Assembly: GCF_038433135.1 (NCBI RefSeq)
Contig: NZ_JBCDMV010000008.1
Span: forward strand, 62,001-126,000
Direction: 5' to 3'
From: Luteococcus sp038433135
GTDB lineage: Bacteria; Actinomycetota; Actinomycetes; Propionibacteriales; Propionibacteriaceae
DNA: 64,000 nt
The translations under genes and the position numbers were made by a program. This document shows, in pieces, positions 26,063 to 34,834 of the stretch. Each line of letters opens with the position of its first letter. Position 1 is the stretch's first letter. The notes beneath the pieces are model-generated. The model was not told the DNA's origin. It made no database searches and saw nothing but the letters and a program-made list of their open reading frames with translations.

Positions 26063-27796
26063 ATGACAAGCGCCCTGAGTCCCCGCGACATCCAGACCCG
26101 GATCCGGTCGGGAGCGTCGCTGGAGGATCTGGTGCGCGAGTGTGGCCTGCCGATGGAGAAGGTGGAGCCCTTTGCCGCGCCGGTGCTGGCCGAGCGTGAG
26201 CACGTGGCTGGCACCGCGCTGCAGTGTCCGGTGCGACGCCGGGGCGAGACCGGCTCGGTGCGGGCCATGCGGGCGGTCGTCGAGGAGAAGCTGGCGGCGC
26301 AGCAGGTGAACATGGACGACGTCACGTGGGACGCGTGGCGCAACGAGGATCGCCGGTGGAGTGTCGTCGGGCGTTGGCAGCACGACGGTGAGGGCCACGA
26401 GGCGCAGTTCGTCTTTGACCAGCGCGCTCGGTTCAGCGTCGCCACCAATGACGCGGCCCGTCAGCTGATCGGTGAGGTCACCGCCGCCCCCGCTCCCCGC
26501 CCGGTGCCCTCGGCGGTCGCGGCCGATGCCGAGCCCACCATTGACCTGCACGACGAGCTGGCGGTGCTCCGCGCGGTGCAGGGTGATGTGCCTTCGGTCA
26601 GCGCCCCCAAGCAGCCGTCCATGCCTCCCGCAGGCACTGGCCCCCGTCCGACTCCGGAGACCCAGCCGGCTCCGGAGACCCAGCCGGTTGCAGAGCAGCC
26701 TGCTCCGGCCCCCGAAGCCGAGCCCGCACCGGCCCGGGCCTCCGACATCGAGGACGAGGAGGAGGTGCAGGACTACTCCCCCGCCGAGCTGGAAGAGGTT
26801 GACGGGGTCTACGACTTCGTCCCGCAGAACACCTCGGACATGGACGTGCTCTACGAGATGCTCAGCTCCTTTGCCGAGGACTCGGTGAACATCTACGCCG
26901 GGCTGGCCAATCCCGTGACGCAGGAGCCGAGCGCTGACCTGACCGAGGAGCCGGCCGAAGCCGACGACGCCACCGAGGGCCAGTCCGAGGCGGCCCTTGC
27001 TGATCCGTCGCTGGCGGTGCTGGACGCCGCCGAGGTGGAGGACGTTGCGGAGGCCGAGCCGCAGGTGGCGGTGGAACCGGTGATCGCGGACGAGCCCCCG
27101 GCCGAGGCCGAGCACCCCGCGCTGGCCGCTGTCCGCGAGGAGACCTTGGCGCACGAGGAAACCCCGACGGCCGAGCCGGTGGACGAGCCGTCCGACCAGG
27201 AGCTCCTCGACGAGCTCGGGGACCGTGGCACGATCCCTGCCCAGCCGCAGGATCCCAGCCCGACGGCCGAGCCCGTCGAGGTCCCCGGGGAGGTCGAGGG
27301 CGAGGATGTCGAGGACGAGGATGCCGAACCGTCGGCCCTGATCGAGCTGCCTGCCCAGGCCCCCGTCGCGGTTCCCGCGGCGCCCGTGGTGGTGGAGGTC
27401 AGCCAGCCCGAACCCGGCCAGAACACCATCGAGGTGGAGCTGCCCAGCACCGATCCGGTGCAGGAGACCCTGGATGAGGCCGTCGAGAGCGATATCGCTC
27501 CGTTGGCCGAGCCCGTCGAAGCCGCCGGTGACGCGGCAGCCGAGGAGGAGCCGCTCGACAAGCTCGTGGGCCGTGGTTCCGATGCTCCCGACCCGACCCC
27601 GACGGCCGAGCCTGTCGAGGCCCCCGCACCCGAGGCCCCCGCACCCGAGGTGCCCGAGCAGGACGCCCTGGTGGAGACTCCTCAGCAGCCGACGTCGCAG
27701 CCGCGGCCCAAGCCCCGTCCGCGCAAGAAGCGCGCCTCGATCCCCAGCTGGGACGAGATCATGTTCGGCGGGCCCACCCCGCCCAAGCAGGGCTGA
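26063..27796 (+). CDS. sepH: SepH-like cell-division protein (DUF3071), N-terminally short
   Basis: SepH binds FtsZ and promotes Z-ring assembly in actinobacteria. Residues 5-150 match its helix-turn-helix region (SPRDIQTRIRSGASLEDLVR, APVLAEREHVAG, WDAWRNEDRRWSVVGRW). Homologues I recall start about 50 residues earlier with a beta-rich segment; no such segment is encoded upstream here, and the ATG at 26063 has GGAG 7 bp before it. Residues 150-560 are a long acidic Pro/Ala/Glu linker containing AEPV(E/D) motifs derived from a palindromic DNA element, and the C-terminus is basic (RPKPRPRKKRASIPSWDE). FtsZ binding is inferred from the family. Confidence 0.85.
   Translation: MTSALSPRDIQTRIRSGASLEDLVRECGLPMEKVEPFAAPVLAEREHVAGTALQCPVRRRGETGSVRAMRAVVEEKLAAQQVNMDDVTWDAWRNEDRRWSVVGRWQHDGEGHEAQFVFDQRARFSVATNDAARQLIGEVTAAPAPRPVPSAVAADAEPTIDLHDELAVLRAVQGDVPSVSAPKQPSMPPAGTGPRPTPETQPAPETQPVAEQPAPAPEAEPAPARASDIEDEEEVQDYSPAELEEVDGVYDFVPQNTSDMDVLYEMLSSFAEDSVNIYAGLANPVTQEPSADLTEEPAEADDATEGQSEAALADPSLAVLDAAEVEDVAEAEPQVAVEPVIADEPPAEAEHPALAAVREETLAHEETPTAEPVDEPSDQELLDELGDRGTIPAQPQDPSPTAEPVEVPGEVEGEDVEDEDAEPSALIELPAQAPVAVPAAPVVVEVSQPEPGQNTIEVELPSTDPVQETLDEAVESDIAPLAEPVEAAGDAAAEEEPLDKLVGRGSDAPDPTPTAEPVEAPAPEAPAPEVPEQDALVETPQQPTSQPRPKPRPRKKRASIPSWDEIMFGGPTPPKQG
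27205..27281 (+). repeat. Palindromic element copy inside sepH (1)
   Basis: CTCGACGAGCTCGGGGACCG (from 27207) and GGCCGAGCCCGTCGAGG (27265-27281) are the two arms of the dispersed palindromic element, here within the sepH reading frame. It is translated as LLDELGDRGT...PTAEPVE. An extra half-site encoding TAEPVD lies about 40 bp upstream. Confidence 0.75.
27552..27620 (+). repeat. Palindromic element copy inside sepH (2)
   Basis: CTCGACAAGCTCGTGGGCCG (from 27554) and GGCCGAGCCTGTCGAGG (27604-27620) form a second full copy, in the same orientation and reading frame, translated as PLDKLVGRGSD...PTAEPVE. A half-site encoding LAEPVE (27505-27521) precedes it, so the half-site plus full-element pattern is repeated twice in the gene. 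Confidence 0.75.
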
Positions 27797-27802
27797 CCCA
27801 CC

Positions 27803-28858
27803 TCAGCCAGCGGCGAAGTCCAGCAGCCGATCCACCGGCCAGGTGGTGATGATCCGCTCCGGCGCGATCCCCGCCGCCTCCGCGCGGGCACAGCCCAGCG
27901 CCAGGAAGTCCAGCTGTCCGGGGGCGTGCGCGTCGGTGTCGATGCTGAACAGGCAACCGATCTGGCTGGCCAGGGCCAGCAGTTCGTCGGGCGGATCCTG
28001 CCGTTCGGGACGGGAATTGATCTCCACCGCGACGCCGAACTGGCGGCAGGCCTCGAAGACCACCTCCGCGTCGAAGTCCGACGGCGGTCGGGTGCCCCGG
28101 GAACCCTCGACCAGCCGCCCGGTGCAGTGCCCCAGCACCGTGGTGTGCGGATTGGCGACGGCGGCCACCATCCGTCGGGTCATGGACTGCCGGTCGGAGC
28201 GCAGCCTGGAGTGCACCGAGGCCACCACCACGTCCAGGCCGTCCAGCGCTTCGTCCGACTGGTCCAGCGAGCCGTCATCCAGGATGTCCACCTCGATCCC
28301 CCGCAACAGCCGCAGTCTGCTGCCGTCGGCGACCAGCGTGGCCTGGACCCGGGCGATCTCGCCCCATTGCGCCCGCAGCCGGCCGGCGCTGAGCCCATGG
28401 GCCACGCGGAGCCGGGGTGAATGGTCGGTGATCGCCAGGTATTCATGCCCCAGCCGGGCGGCGGTGTTGGCCATCTCGGCCAGCGACGAGCCACCGTCCG
28501 ACCAGGTGGTGTGACTGTGCAGGTCTCCCCGCACCAGGGCACGCACCGCGGAACGGGCCAGGGGCTCGGCCCCCGAGGCTCGCAGTTCGGCCAGCCGCTC
28601 GGGCAGGCGTCCGGCCAGGCAGTCACGGATCACGGCGACGGTGCTGCGGCCCAGCCCGGGCACCGCGGACCAGGCGTCGGCCTCCTGCAACGCGGCCAGA
28701 TCGTCGGCGTCCAGGGAATCCAGCGCGTCGGCGGCCCCCCGATAGGCCTTCACCCGGTAGTTGTCGGCCCGGGCCCGTTCCAGCCAGAAGCCGATCTCCC
28801 GCAAGGCCTCGGCGGGGGCGGGTACGGTCGGTTCCACGGTGTCTGCGGTGCTGGCCAC
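27803..28858 (-). CDS. PHP-domain protein with PolX-type helix-hairpin-helix N-terminus
   Basis: About 350 aa. The N-terminal 90 residues are helical, with VKAYRGAADALDSLDADDLA and WSAVPGLGRSTVAVIRD, the helix-hairpin-helix style of family X polymerases. The rest is a PHP metallo-phosphoesterase domain with metal ligands in DLHSHTTWSDGGSSL, AITDHSPRLRVAHG, VVASVHSRL, VLGHCTGR and SIDTDAHAPG. The polymerase palm is absent, so the probable activity is a phosphatase or nuclease. I chose GTG at 28858; a GTG at 28894 would add 12 residues. It converges on sepH with 6 bp between the stops. Confidence 0.85.
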   Translation of the reverse strand: MASTADTVEPTVPAPAEALREIGFWLERARADNYRVKAYRGAADALDSLDADDLAALQEADAWSAVPGLGRSTVAVIRDCLAGRLPERLAELRASGAEPLARSAVRALVRGDLHSHTTWSDGGSSLAEMANTAARLGHEYLAITDHSPRLRVAHGLSAGRLRAQWGEIARVQATLVADGSRLRLLRGIEVDILDDGSLDQSDEALDGLDVVVASVHSRLRSDRQSMTRRMVAAVANPHTTVLGHCTGRLVEGSRGTRPPSDFDAEVVFEACRQFGVAVEINSRPERQDPPDELLALASQIGCLFSIDTDAHAPGQLDFLALGCARAEAAGIAPERIITTWPVDRLLDFAAG

Positions 28859-28914
28859 CGCCCCACCGTACGGCACAAGGCGCAGTAGGCTCACTGGTCA
28901 CAGGAAGGACGAGG

Positions 28915-30168
28915 ATGCTCCCACGCAAGAATCGCGATGCTGACGGCCCGGCCGGCGCGCCTGCTCCCACCCCCGGCTCTGGACGGGCGCTGGTGCCCTC
29001 GGATCGCGCCCGCAAGGCGTTGGTCTCCCGGCTGTCCACCTCCACCAGCAAGATGACCACCATCGTGCTGAGCGCCATGGACGAGCGTCATCCGTGGTTC
29101 GGGGAGCTAGATGCAGAGCACCGTTCCTGGATCAGCGTGGTGGCCCGGGGCGGCATCGACGGATTCACCCAGTGGGTGGCCGATGACCCCGACGTCGCCT
29201 TCGACCCGGCCAATGTCTTTGCCGCGGCCCCGCGCGCCCTGACCCGCAACATCACCCTGCACCAGACCGTCGACCTGATGCGGACCACGATCACCGTGGT
29301 GGAGGAGCAACTGCCCCACCTGGTGCCCAAGGGTGACCTGCCCCTCCTGCAGACCGCGATCGTGCACTACTCCCGGGAGGTGGCCTTCGCCGCCGCTGAG
29401 GTCTATGCCCGGGCCGCCGAGGTGCGCGGCGCGTGGGATGCTCGGATGGAGGCCCTGGTGGTCGACGCCATCGTCCGCGCCGAGGCCGACGAGTCGATGG
29501 TCTCCCGCGCCTCCACCCTGGGTTGGCACTCCGGCAGCAAGGTCTTCGTCGCCGTCGGGCATGTGCATCAACAGGGTGATGACGCGACCACGGACCTGCG
29601 TCGCCAGGCGATCAAGATGAAGCTGGACGTGCTCACCTCGGTGCAGGGCGACCGGCTGGTGATGGTGGCCAGCGGGCCGAGCATCACCGACGAGGCCAGC
29701 GCGATCACCGTGGTGGAGGCCCTGACCGACTTCTTCGGTGACGGTCATGTGGTGATCGGCCCACTGGTCGACGACCTGGTGGAATCCCCCCGATCGGCCC
29801 GGGCCGCGATCAGCGGCCTGCGTGCCTCCGACGCCTGGCCGGAGGGCGCCCGCGCCCTGCCGGCCTCGGAGCTCCTGCCCGAGCGGGTGCTGGCCGGCGA
29901 CGGGCATGCCCGTCGCACCCTGGCCAAGGAGGTCTTCGAGCCCCTGGCCGCGGCCGGCGGTGACCTGCTGGAGACCTGTGTCAGCTTCCTGGATCATGCC
30001 TGCTCGGTGGAGGCGACCGCGCGGGACCTGTTCGTGCACGCCAACACCGTGCGCTACCGGATCAAGCGCATCCAGGACGTGACGGGCTACTCCCCCACCG
30101 ACGCCCGCGATGCCTATGTCCTGCGGCTGGCAATCACCCTGGGACGTTTGGCGGCCACCGCCCGTTGA
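28915..30168 (+). CDS. fasR: PucR/CdaR-type regulator of fatty acid synthesis, FasR-like
   Basis: The 417-aa protein ends in a PucR-type helix-turn-helix (SVEATARDLFVHANTVRYRI, then VTGYSPTDARDAYVLRLAI) and has a GGDEF-like regulatory middle domain. Its position directly upstream of fabD-fabH-acpP-fabF is that of Streptomyces FasR, which activates the fab operon. The first 35 residues are a Pro-rich extension. The ATG at 28915 has AGGACGAGG upstream. The 145 bp before fabD (30169-30313) hold no gene and probably the fab promoter; the interrupted repeat TTGT-N10-ACAA near 30274 is the only inverted signal I noticed there. Confidence 0.88.
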   Translation: MLPRKNRDADGPAGAPAPTPGSGRALVPSDRARKALVSRLSTSTSKMTTIVLSAMDERHPWFGELDAEHRSWISVVARGGIDGFTQWVADDPDVAFDPANVFAAAPRALTRNITLHQTVDLMRTTITVVEEQLPHLVPKGDLPLLQTAIVHYSREVAFAAAEVYARAAEVRGAWDARMEALVVDAIVRAEADESMVSRASTLGWHSGSKVFVAVGHVHQQGDDATTDLRRQAIKMKLDVLTSVQGDRLVMVASGPSITDEASAITVVEALTDFFGDGHVVIGPLVDDLVESPRSARAAISGLRASDAWPEGARALPASELLPERVLAGDGHARRTLAKEVFEPLAAAGGDLLETCVSFLDHACSVEATARDLFVHANTVRYRIKRIQDVTGYSPTDARDAYVLRLAITLGRLAATAR

Positions 30169-30313
30169 CCCGCGGCGCGGTCCACGCGTACAAGGTTCGT
30201 CCAGGATCACATCGGGGGAACTCAGCAACCCCTACAAGTCGACGACCTTTCCCCTGCGGGGATGTCAGCGGGGCTTGTGGGGATCTGACAACAACGGGGC
30301 CTGAGATTTCGTC

Positions 30314-31294
30314 GTGTCGGCTCCCGCAGACTTCTCAGCAAGCCTGCACAGTGGTTACGTGCTTGCAATCGTTGCGCCGGGACAAGGCGCCCAGACCCCC
30401 GGATTCCTCGCCCCCTGGCTGGAGCTCGACAGCTTCGCGGGGCGCCTTGCCCGTCTGGGCCAGGTGAGCGAGCTCGATCTGGCCGGCCACGGCACCACCG
30501 CCAATGCCGAGACCATCAAGGACACCGCCGTGGCCCAGCCGCTGCTGGTGGCCTCGGCCATCGCCACCGCGGCCGAACTGCTCGGTGATGCCGGTGCGGA
30601 TCAGCGGGTTGGCATGGTGGCCGGCCACAGCGTCGGTGAACTGGCCGCCGCCGCGATCGCAGGCGTGCTCAGCGAGGACGACGCGATGCTGCTGGTCCGC
30701 GAGCGTGGCCGCGGGATGGCCAAGGCCTCTGCCGTGCGCCCGACGTCGATGACCGCCGTGATCGGGGGCAAGGCCGACGAGGTGCTGGCCGCGATCGAGG
30801 CCGCAGGGCTCACCGCCGCCAACAACAACGGCTCCGGGCAGATCGTCGCCGCCGGGACCGTGGAGCAGCTTGCCGCCTTTGCCGAGAACCCGCCCGCCCG
30901 TGCGCGGCTCTTCCCGCTGAGTGTCGCCGGCGCCTTCCACACCGTGCACATGGAGCCCGCCGTGGAGACGCTGCGCGCGCTGGTCGCCGACGTGCAGCCC
31001 GGCGATGCCCGGGTCGCCCTGCTCAGCAACCGCGACGGCGCCGCCGTCGCCTCCGGCCGGGACTACCTGGACCGGCTGGTCGCCCAGGTGGCCAACCCGG
31101 TGCGCTGGGACCTGTGCATGGAGACCATGGCCGCCCGGGGCATCACCGGGCTGCTGGAGCTCACCCCGGCCGGCACCCTGACCGGGATTGCCAAGCGCAA
31201 CCTCAAGGGCGTCGAGCTGTTCAACCTGAACACCCCCGACCAGCTGGACGAGGCCCGGGCCTTCGTCGAGACCCACGCGCAGAACGGCAACTGA
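30314..31294 (+). CDS. fabD: Malonyl-CoA:ACP transacylase
   Basis: FabD loads malonate onto ACP for type II fatty acid synthesis. The protein starts its conserved part with VLAIVAPGQGAQTPGFL and has the nucleophile Ser106 in VAGHSVGELAAAA and the catalytic His in GAFHTVHM. I give GTG at 30314; a GTG at 30359 would begin exactly at VLAIVAPGQ, like most homologues, and may be the true start, since neither has a good ribosome binding site. fabH follows after 1 bp. Confidence 0.95.
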   Translation: MSAPADFSASLHSGYVLAIVAPGQGAQTPGFLAPWLELDSFAGRLARLGQVSELDLAGHGTTANAETIKDTAVAQPLLVASAIATAAELLGDAGADQRVGMVAGHSVGELAAAAIAGVLSEDDAMLLVRERGRGMAKASAVRPTSMTAVIGGKADEVLAAIEAAGLTAANNNGSGQIVAAGTVEQLAAFAENPPARARLFPLSVAGAFHTVHMEPAVETLRALVADVQPGDARVALLSNRDGAAVASGRDYLDRLVAQVANPVRWDLCMETMAARGITGLLELTPAGTLTGIAKRNLKGVELFNLNTPDQLDEARAFVETHAQNGN

Positions 31295-31295
31295 G

Positions 31296-32288
31296 ATGGC
31301 AATCATCCAGGTACGACAGGGTGCACCCTACGCGCGGCTGCTCAGCACCGGCGCCCACCGCGGTTCACGCGTGGTGGACAACGCCGAGATGTGCACCATG
31401 ATCGATTCCTCTGACGAGTGGATCCAGCAGCGCACCGGCATCACCCAGCGGCACTGGGCCACCGACGACGAGACACCGCGCAGCATGGCCGTCGCCGCGG
31501 CCCGGCAGGCGATCGAGCGGGCCGGGCTGAGCGCCGACCAGATCGACACCGTCATCCTGGCGACGGTCAGCAATTCCCAGCAGATGCCCTCGCTGGCCTC
31601 CTTCGTCGCGCAGGATCTGGGCTGTCCCAGCCCCGCCATGTTCGACATCTCCGCCGCGTGCGCGGGCTTCTGCTACGGCCTGACCCTGGCGGATTCGCTG
31701 ATCCGCACCGGCTCATCGGTACACGTGCTGGTGATCGGCGTCGAGAAGCTCAGCGAGAACCTGGACCACAACGACCGTGGTACCGCCTTCCTTTTCAGTG
31801 ACGGCGCCGGCGCCGTGGTGGTGGGCCCCTCCGATGTGCCGGCGATCGGCCCGACTGTCTGGGGTTCCGACCCCAGCCAGGCCAACGTGCTGTCGATCGA
31901 GAACTGGCGCAGCCTGCCGGAGGACCAGAAGCACCCCTTCATCCGGATGGATGGCACCAAGGTCTTCCGCTGGGCCACCACCTTCATCTCCGACCGGACC
32001 CGCGAGACGCTGGCGGCCGCGGGGCTCGAGCCGGAAGACCTGGAGGTCTTCATCCCGCACCAGGCCAACAACCGGATCACCGATTCCATGTTGCGCCACC
32101 TCAAGCTGCCCGGCGACATCATCGTCGCCCGGGACATCGCCCAGATGGGCAATTCGTCAGCAGCCTCCGTGCCGCTGGCCCTGGACGCCGTCCTGCAGTC
32201 CGGCCAGGCCCACAGCGGCCAGACCGCGCTGCTGATCGGCTTCGGGGCCGGCCTGACCTTCGCCGGCCAGGTCGTCACCCTCCCCTGA
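31296..32288 (+). CDS. fabH: Beta-ketoacyl-ACP synthase III
   Basis: FabH condenses an acyl-CoA primer with malonyl-ACP to start fatty acid chains; in actinobacteria branched primers are common. The 330-aa protein has the catalytic triad as Cys122 (DISAACAGFCYG), His (FIPHQANNRI) and Asn (QMGNSSAASVPLAL). The ATG at 31296 comes 1 bp after the fabD stop, with the preceding CTGAG as a weak ribosome binding site, so it is probably coupled to fabD translation. Confidence 0.97.
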   Translation: MAIIQVRQGAPYARLLSTGAHRGSRVVDNAEMCTMIDSSDEWIQQRTGITQRHWATDDETPRSMAVAAARQAIERAGLSADQIDTVILATVSNSQQMPSLASFVAQDLGCPSPAMFDISAACAGFCYGLTLADSLIRTGSSVHVLVIGVEKLSENLDHNDRGTAFLFSDGAGAVVVGPSDVPAIGPTVWGSDPSQANVLSIENWRSLPEDQKHPFIRMDGTKVFRWATTFISDRTRETLAAAGLEPEDLEVFIPHQANNRITDSMLRHLKLPGDIIVARDIAQMGNSSAASVPLALDAVLQSGQAHSGQTALLIGFGAGLTFAGQVVTLP

Positions 32289-32357
32289 TCCCGGGGTCCG
32301 CCACCCGGCGGCTCCGTAACAGCACCCGCAACACCAACACAGAAACAGGAGGCCATC

Positions 32358-32603
32358 ATGGCCAGCACCGAAGAGATCCGCTCCGACCTCGCCGAGATCG
32401 TCAACGACGTCGCCGGCGTCGGCGTCGAGGACGTCCAGCTGGACAAGTCCTTCACCGAGGACCTGGACGTCGACTCCCTCAGCATGGTCGAGATCATCTA
32501 CGCCTGCGAGGAGAAGTTCGGCGTCTCCATCCCCGACGAGGATGCCAAGAACCTGAAGACCGTCGGCGACGCCGTGGCCTTCATCGAGCGCGCCCAGGCC
32601 TGA
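32358..32603 (+). CDS. acpP: Acyl carrier protein
   Basis: This is an 81-aa acidic carrier. Ser40 in DVDSLSMVEIIYACEEKFGV is the 4'-phosphopantetheine site. A strong AGGAGG precedes the ATG at 32358, as expected for a highly expressed protein. The 69 bp after fabH and the hairpin before fabF suggest separate tuning of acpP expression within the operon. Confidence 0.97.
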   Translation: MASTEEIRSDLAEIVNDVAGVGVEDVQLDKSFTEDLDVDSLSMVEIIYACEEKFGVSIPDEDAKNLKTVGDAVAFIERAQA

Positions 32604-32612
32604 GCCTGACAC

Positions 32613-32650
32613 CGGGTGCGGGCCGACGTTGAGTGCGTCGCCCGCACCCG
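32613..32650 (+). terminator. Intercistronic hairpin between acpP and fabF
   Basis: CGGGTGCGGGC (32613-32623) pairs perfectly with GCCCGCACCCG (32640-32650), and the loop itself can pair GACG with CGTC. Since fabF continues on the same strand 42 bp later, this is more likely a partial terminator or an mRNA-stabilising stem that raises acpP over fabF than a full stop. Confidence 0.65.
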
Positions 32651-32692
32651 ACTCCACTCCCTCACAATCCTTCACTCACAGGAGTTGTTCTC

Positions 32693-33949
32693 ATGACCAC
32701 CGTTGTTGTCACCGGTTTTGGCGCATTCACCCCGCTGGGTGTTGATGCGCCCACCACCTGGAGCGCGATGCTCGAGGGCATCAGCGGCGCTCGCACCATT
32801 GACCTGGACTGGGCCGCGGAGCTGCCCGTCACCTTTGCCGCGCAGGCCATCGACGATCCGGCCAGCAAGCTGGATCGGGTCCAGGCCCGACGTCTGGACC
32901 GCTCCACCCAGCTGGCCCTGGTGGCCGGCGAGGAGGCCTGGACGGATGCCGGCCTGAAGTTCGGCGAGGTCAACGAGAACCTGGACGAGGACCGGATCGG
33001 CGTCAGCCTGGCCAGTGGCATCGGCGGCCTGCACTCCCTGCTGGGCCAGTGGGACATCCAGAAGGGCAAGGGCCTGCGCCGGGTCAGCCCGTTCACCATC
33101 CCGATGCTGATCAGCAACGCCCCGGCCGCCAATGTGGGCCTGAAGGTGGGCGCCCGCGCCGGCATCCACACCCCAGTCAGCGCCTGCGCCTCCTCCAACG
33201 AGGCGATCAGCCTGGCCATCGACATGATCCGGCTGGGTCGCGCCGACATCGTGCTGGCCGGCGGCACCGAGGCCGTCATCCACCCGCTGCCGATCAATGC
33301 CTTCGCCCAGATGCAGGCGCTCAGCCGCCGCAACGACTCCCCGGAGACCGCGTCGCGTCCCTGGGACACCGGCCGCGACGGCTTCGTGATGGGTGAGGGT
33401 TCGGTCTGCATGGTGCTGGAGAGCCTGGAGCATGCCCAGGCCCGCGGCGCCAAGATCTACGGCACCCTGGCCGGCGCCGGCATCAGCGCCGACAACCACG
33501 ACATCGTCGAGCCCGATCCCGACGGCCGCGGTCAGGCCTCCGCCATGACCCGCGCACTGAAGGAATCCGGCCTGCAGCCCAGCGACATCAAGCACGTCAA
33601 CGCGCATGGCACCTCCACCCCCAAGGGCGACGTGACCGAGGCCAACTCGATCCGCACCGCGCTGGGCGATGCCGCTGACGACCTGATCGTCACCTCCACC
33701 AAGTCGATGACCGGTCACCTGCTGGGTGGCGCCGGCGCGATCGAGACCTTCGCGACGGTGATGGCGCTGAACACCCGCAAGATCCCGGGCACCATCAACA
33801 TCGAGAACCTGGAGCCGGGCCTGCCGGTGGAGATCGCCACCACGGTCCGCGAGCTGCCCCAGGGTGACCTGGCCGCGCTGAACAACTCCTTCGGCTTCGG
33901 CGGCCACAACGTCGCCATCGCGGTGACCAACCAGAACCAGAGCCGCTGA
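32693..33949 (+). CDS. fabF: Beta-ketoacyl-ACP synthase II
   Basis: FabF elongates acyl-ACP chains by condensation with malonyl-ACP. The 418-aa protein has Cys165 (PVSACASSNEAI) and the two His of the C-H-H triad in VNAHGTSTPKGD and SMTGHLLGGAGA. The C-terminal glycine-rich NNSFGFGGHN is present. The ATG at 32693 follows AGGAG with 8 bp spacing. It ends the fasR-fabDHPF operon and is followed by a terminator. Confidence 0.97.
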   Translation: MTTVVVTGFGAFTPLGVDAPTTWSAMLEGISGARTIDLDWAAELPVTFAAQAIDDPASKLDRVQARRLDRSTQLALVAGEEAWTDAGLKFGEVNENLDEDRIGVSLASGIGGLHSLLGQWDIQKGKGLRRVSPFTIPMLISNAPAANVGLKVGARAGIHTPVSACASSNEAISLAIDMIRLGRADIVLAGGTEAVIHPLPINAFAQMQALSRRNDSPETASRPWDTGRDGFVMGEGSVCMVLESLEHAQARGAKIYGTLAGAGISADNHDIVEPDPDGRGQASAMTRALKESGLQPSDIKHVNAHGTSTPKGDVTEANSIRTALGDAADDLIVTSTKSMTGHLLGGAGAIETFATVMALNTRKIPGTINIENLEPGLPVEIATTVRELPQGDLAALNNSFGFGGHNVAIAVTNQNQSR

Positions 33950-33971
33950 CGGCTTCTACCCACCCCCGCCC

Positions 33972-34004
33972 AGGCCGCGTCCGGATACTCTCCGGGCGCG
34001 GCCT
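33972..34004 (+). terminator. Terminator after fabF
   Basis: AGGCCGCGTCCGG pairs with CCGGGCGCGGCCT (13 bp with one G-T) around a 7-base loop, 23 bp after the fabF stop. Confidence 0.8.
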
Positions 34005-34031
34005 AGGTGCTTTCTGGAACCCAACCCCGTT

Positions 34032-34049
34032 CCCCGAGCCTGTCGAGGG
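34032..34049. repeat. Palindromic element, half copy B
   Basis: CCCCGAGCCTGTCGAGGG is the right arm of the dispersed element, preceded by GAACCCAACCCCGTT, a flank also seen at the 34.9 kb copy and, in slightly different form, at 44.6 kb. The left arm is missing. It lies between fabF and the APH-like gene. Confidence 0.65.
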
Positions 34050-34093
34050 CTGTTCCGAGCGCTGACCGACAGTGTCTGTGGCAGGTTGGTGGG

Positions 34094-34825
34094 ATGAGCA
34101 TTCCGCAGACCCAGCCGGATCGGATTCCCGACGACGTGCGCGAGCGCGCTGGGAATGGCCAGGCACGCGCCGTGTGGGTGAACGGGATCGGCGGTGTCAC
34201 CTGGGAGATCGGCGAGGGGGCAGACCGCGAGTACGTGAAGCACGGCCCCACCCACCCGGACTTCGACGTGGTCGCGGAGGCCGCTCGGCTGGAATGGGCG
34301 AAGCGCTGGCTGCCGGTGCCGACCGTCCTTGCCTATGCGAGCACCGACGACGAATCGCTGCTGGCCACAGCCGCCCTGCCGGGCGAATCTGCGGTCAGCC
34401 CGCGCAATGTGACCCGGCCCGAGGTGGTGGTGCCCGCGCTGGGGCGGGCGCTGCGCCGTTTCCACGACGCTCTTCCGGTGGCCGACTGCCCCTTCGACTG
34501 GTCGGTGTCGGAGCGGCTGGCTGACCTCGGGGATCGACGACTGGTGCAGACGCCCGGGGCGGATTTGGTGGTCTGCCACGGCGACGCCTGCAATCCGAAC
34601 TTCCTGCTGGACGAGGCCGGGGAATGCTGCGGCTACGTGGATCTGGGGCACTTGGGAGTCTCTGACCGGCATGCCGATCTGGCACCGGCCATCCTCAGCC
34701 TGGGATGGAACTTCGGCGAGGGCTGGGCCAAGGCCTTCCTCTCCGGCTACGGGCTATCCGTCGACGAGGAGCGACTGGCCTTCTACACTTGGCTCTGGGA
34801 AGCTCAACCGCTCGACGACAGGTGA
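34094..34825 (+). CDS. APH-family phosphotransferase
   Basis: The 243-aa protein has the aminoglycoside phosphotransferase / kinase-fold motifs: catalytic loop VVCHGDACNPNFLLDEAGEC (HGDxxxxN) and the metal-binding YVDLGHLGVSDRHADLAPA. The N-terminal lobe has VWVNGIGGVTWEIG and a Lys in EYVKHGPT. It most resembles APH(3')-type enzymes; whether it confers resistance or acts on a small metabolite cannot be told. The C-terminus (FYTWLWEAQPLDDR) is slightly short for the family and runs into a palindromic repeat remnant. Confidence 0.8.
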   Translation: MSIPQTQPDRIPDDVRERAGNGQARAVWVNGIGGVTWEIGEGADREYVKHGPTHPDFDVVAEAARLEWAKRWLPVPTVLAYASTDDESLLATAALPGESAVSPRNVTRPEVVVPALGRALRRFHDALPVADCPFDWSVSERLADLGDRRLVQTPGADLVVCHGDACNPNFLLDEAGECCGYVDLGHLGVSDRHADLAPAILSLGWNFGEGWAKAFLSGYGLSVDEERLAFYTWLWEAQPLDDR

Positions 34826-34834
34826 CCCGGGCCT

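Noticed and set aside
34094..34825. Acquired aminoglycoside-resistance gene
   Set aside because: The family motifs are present, but base composition matches the neighbours and there are no mobile elements, so an ordinary chromosomal kinase is at least as likely.
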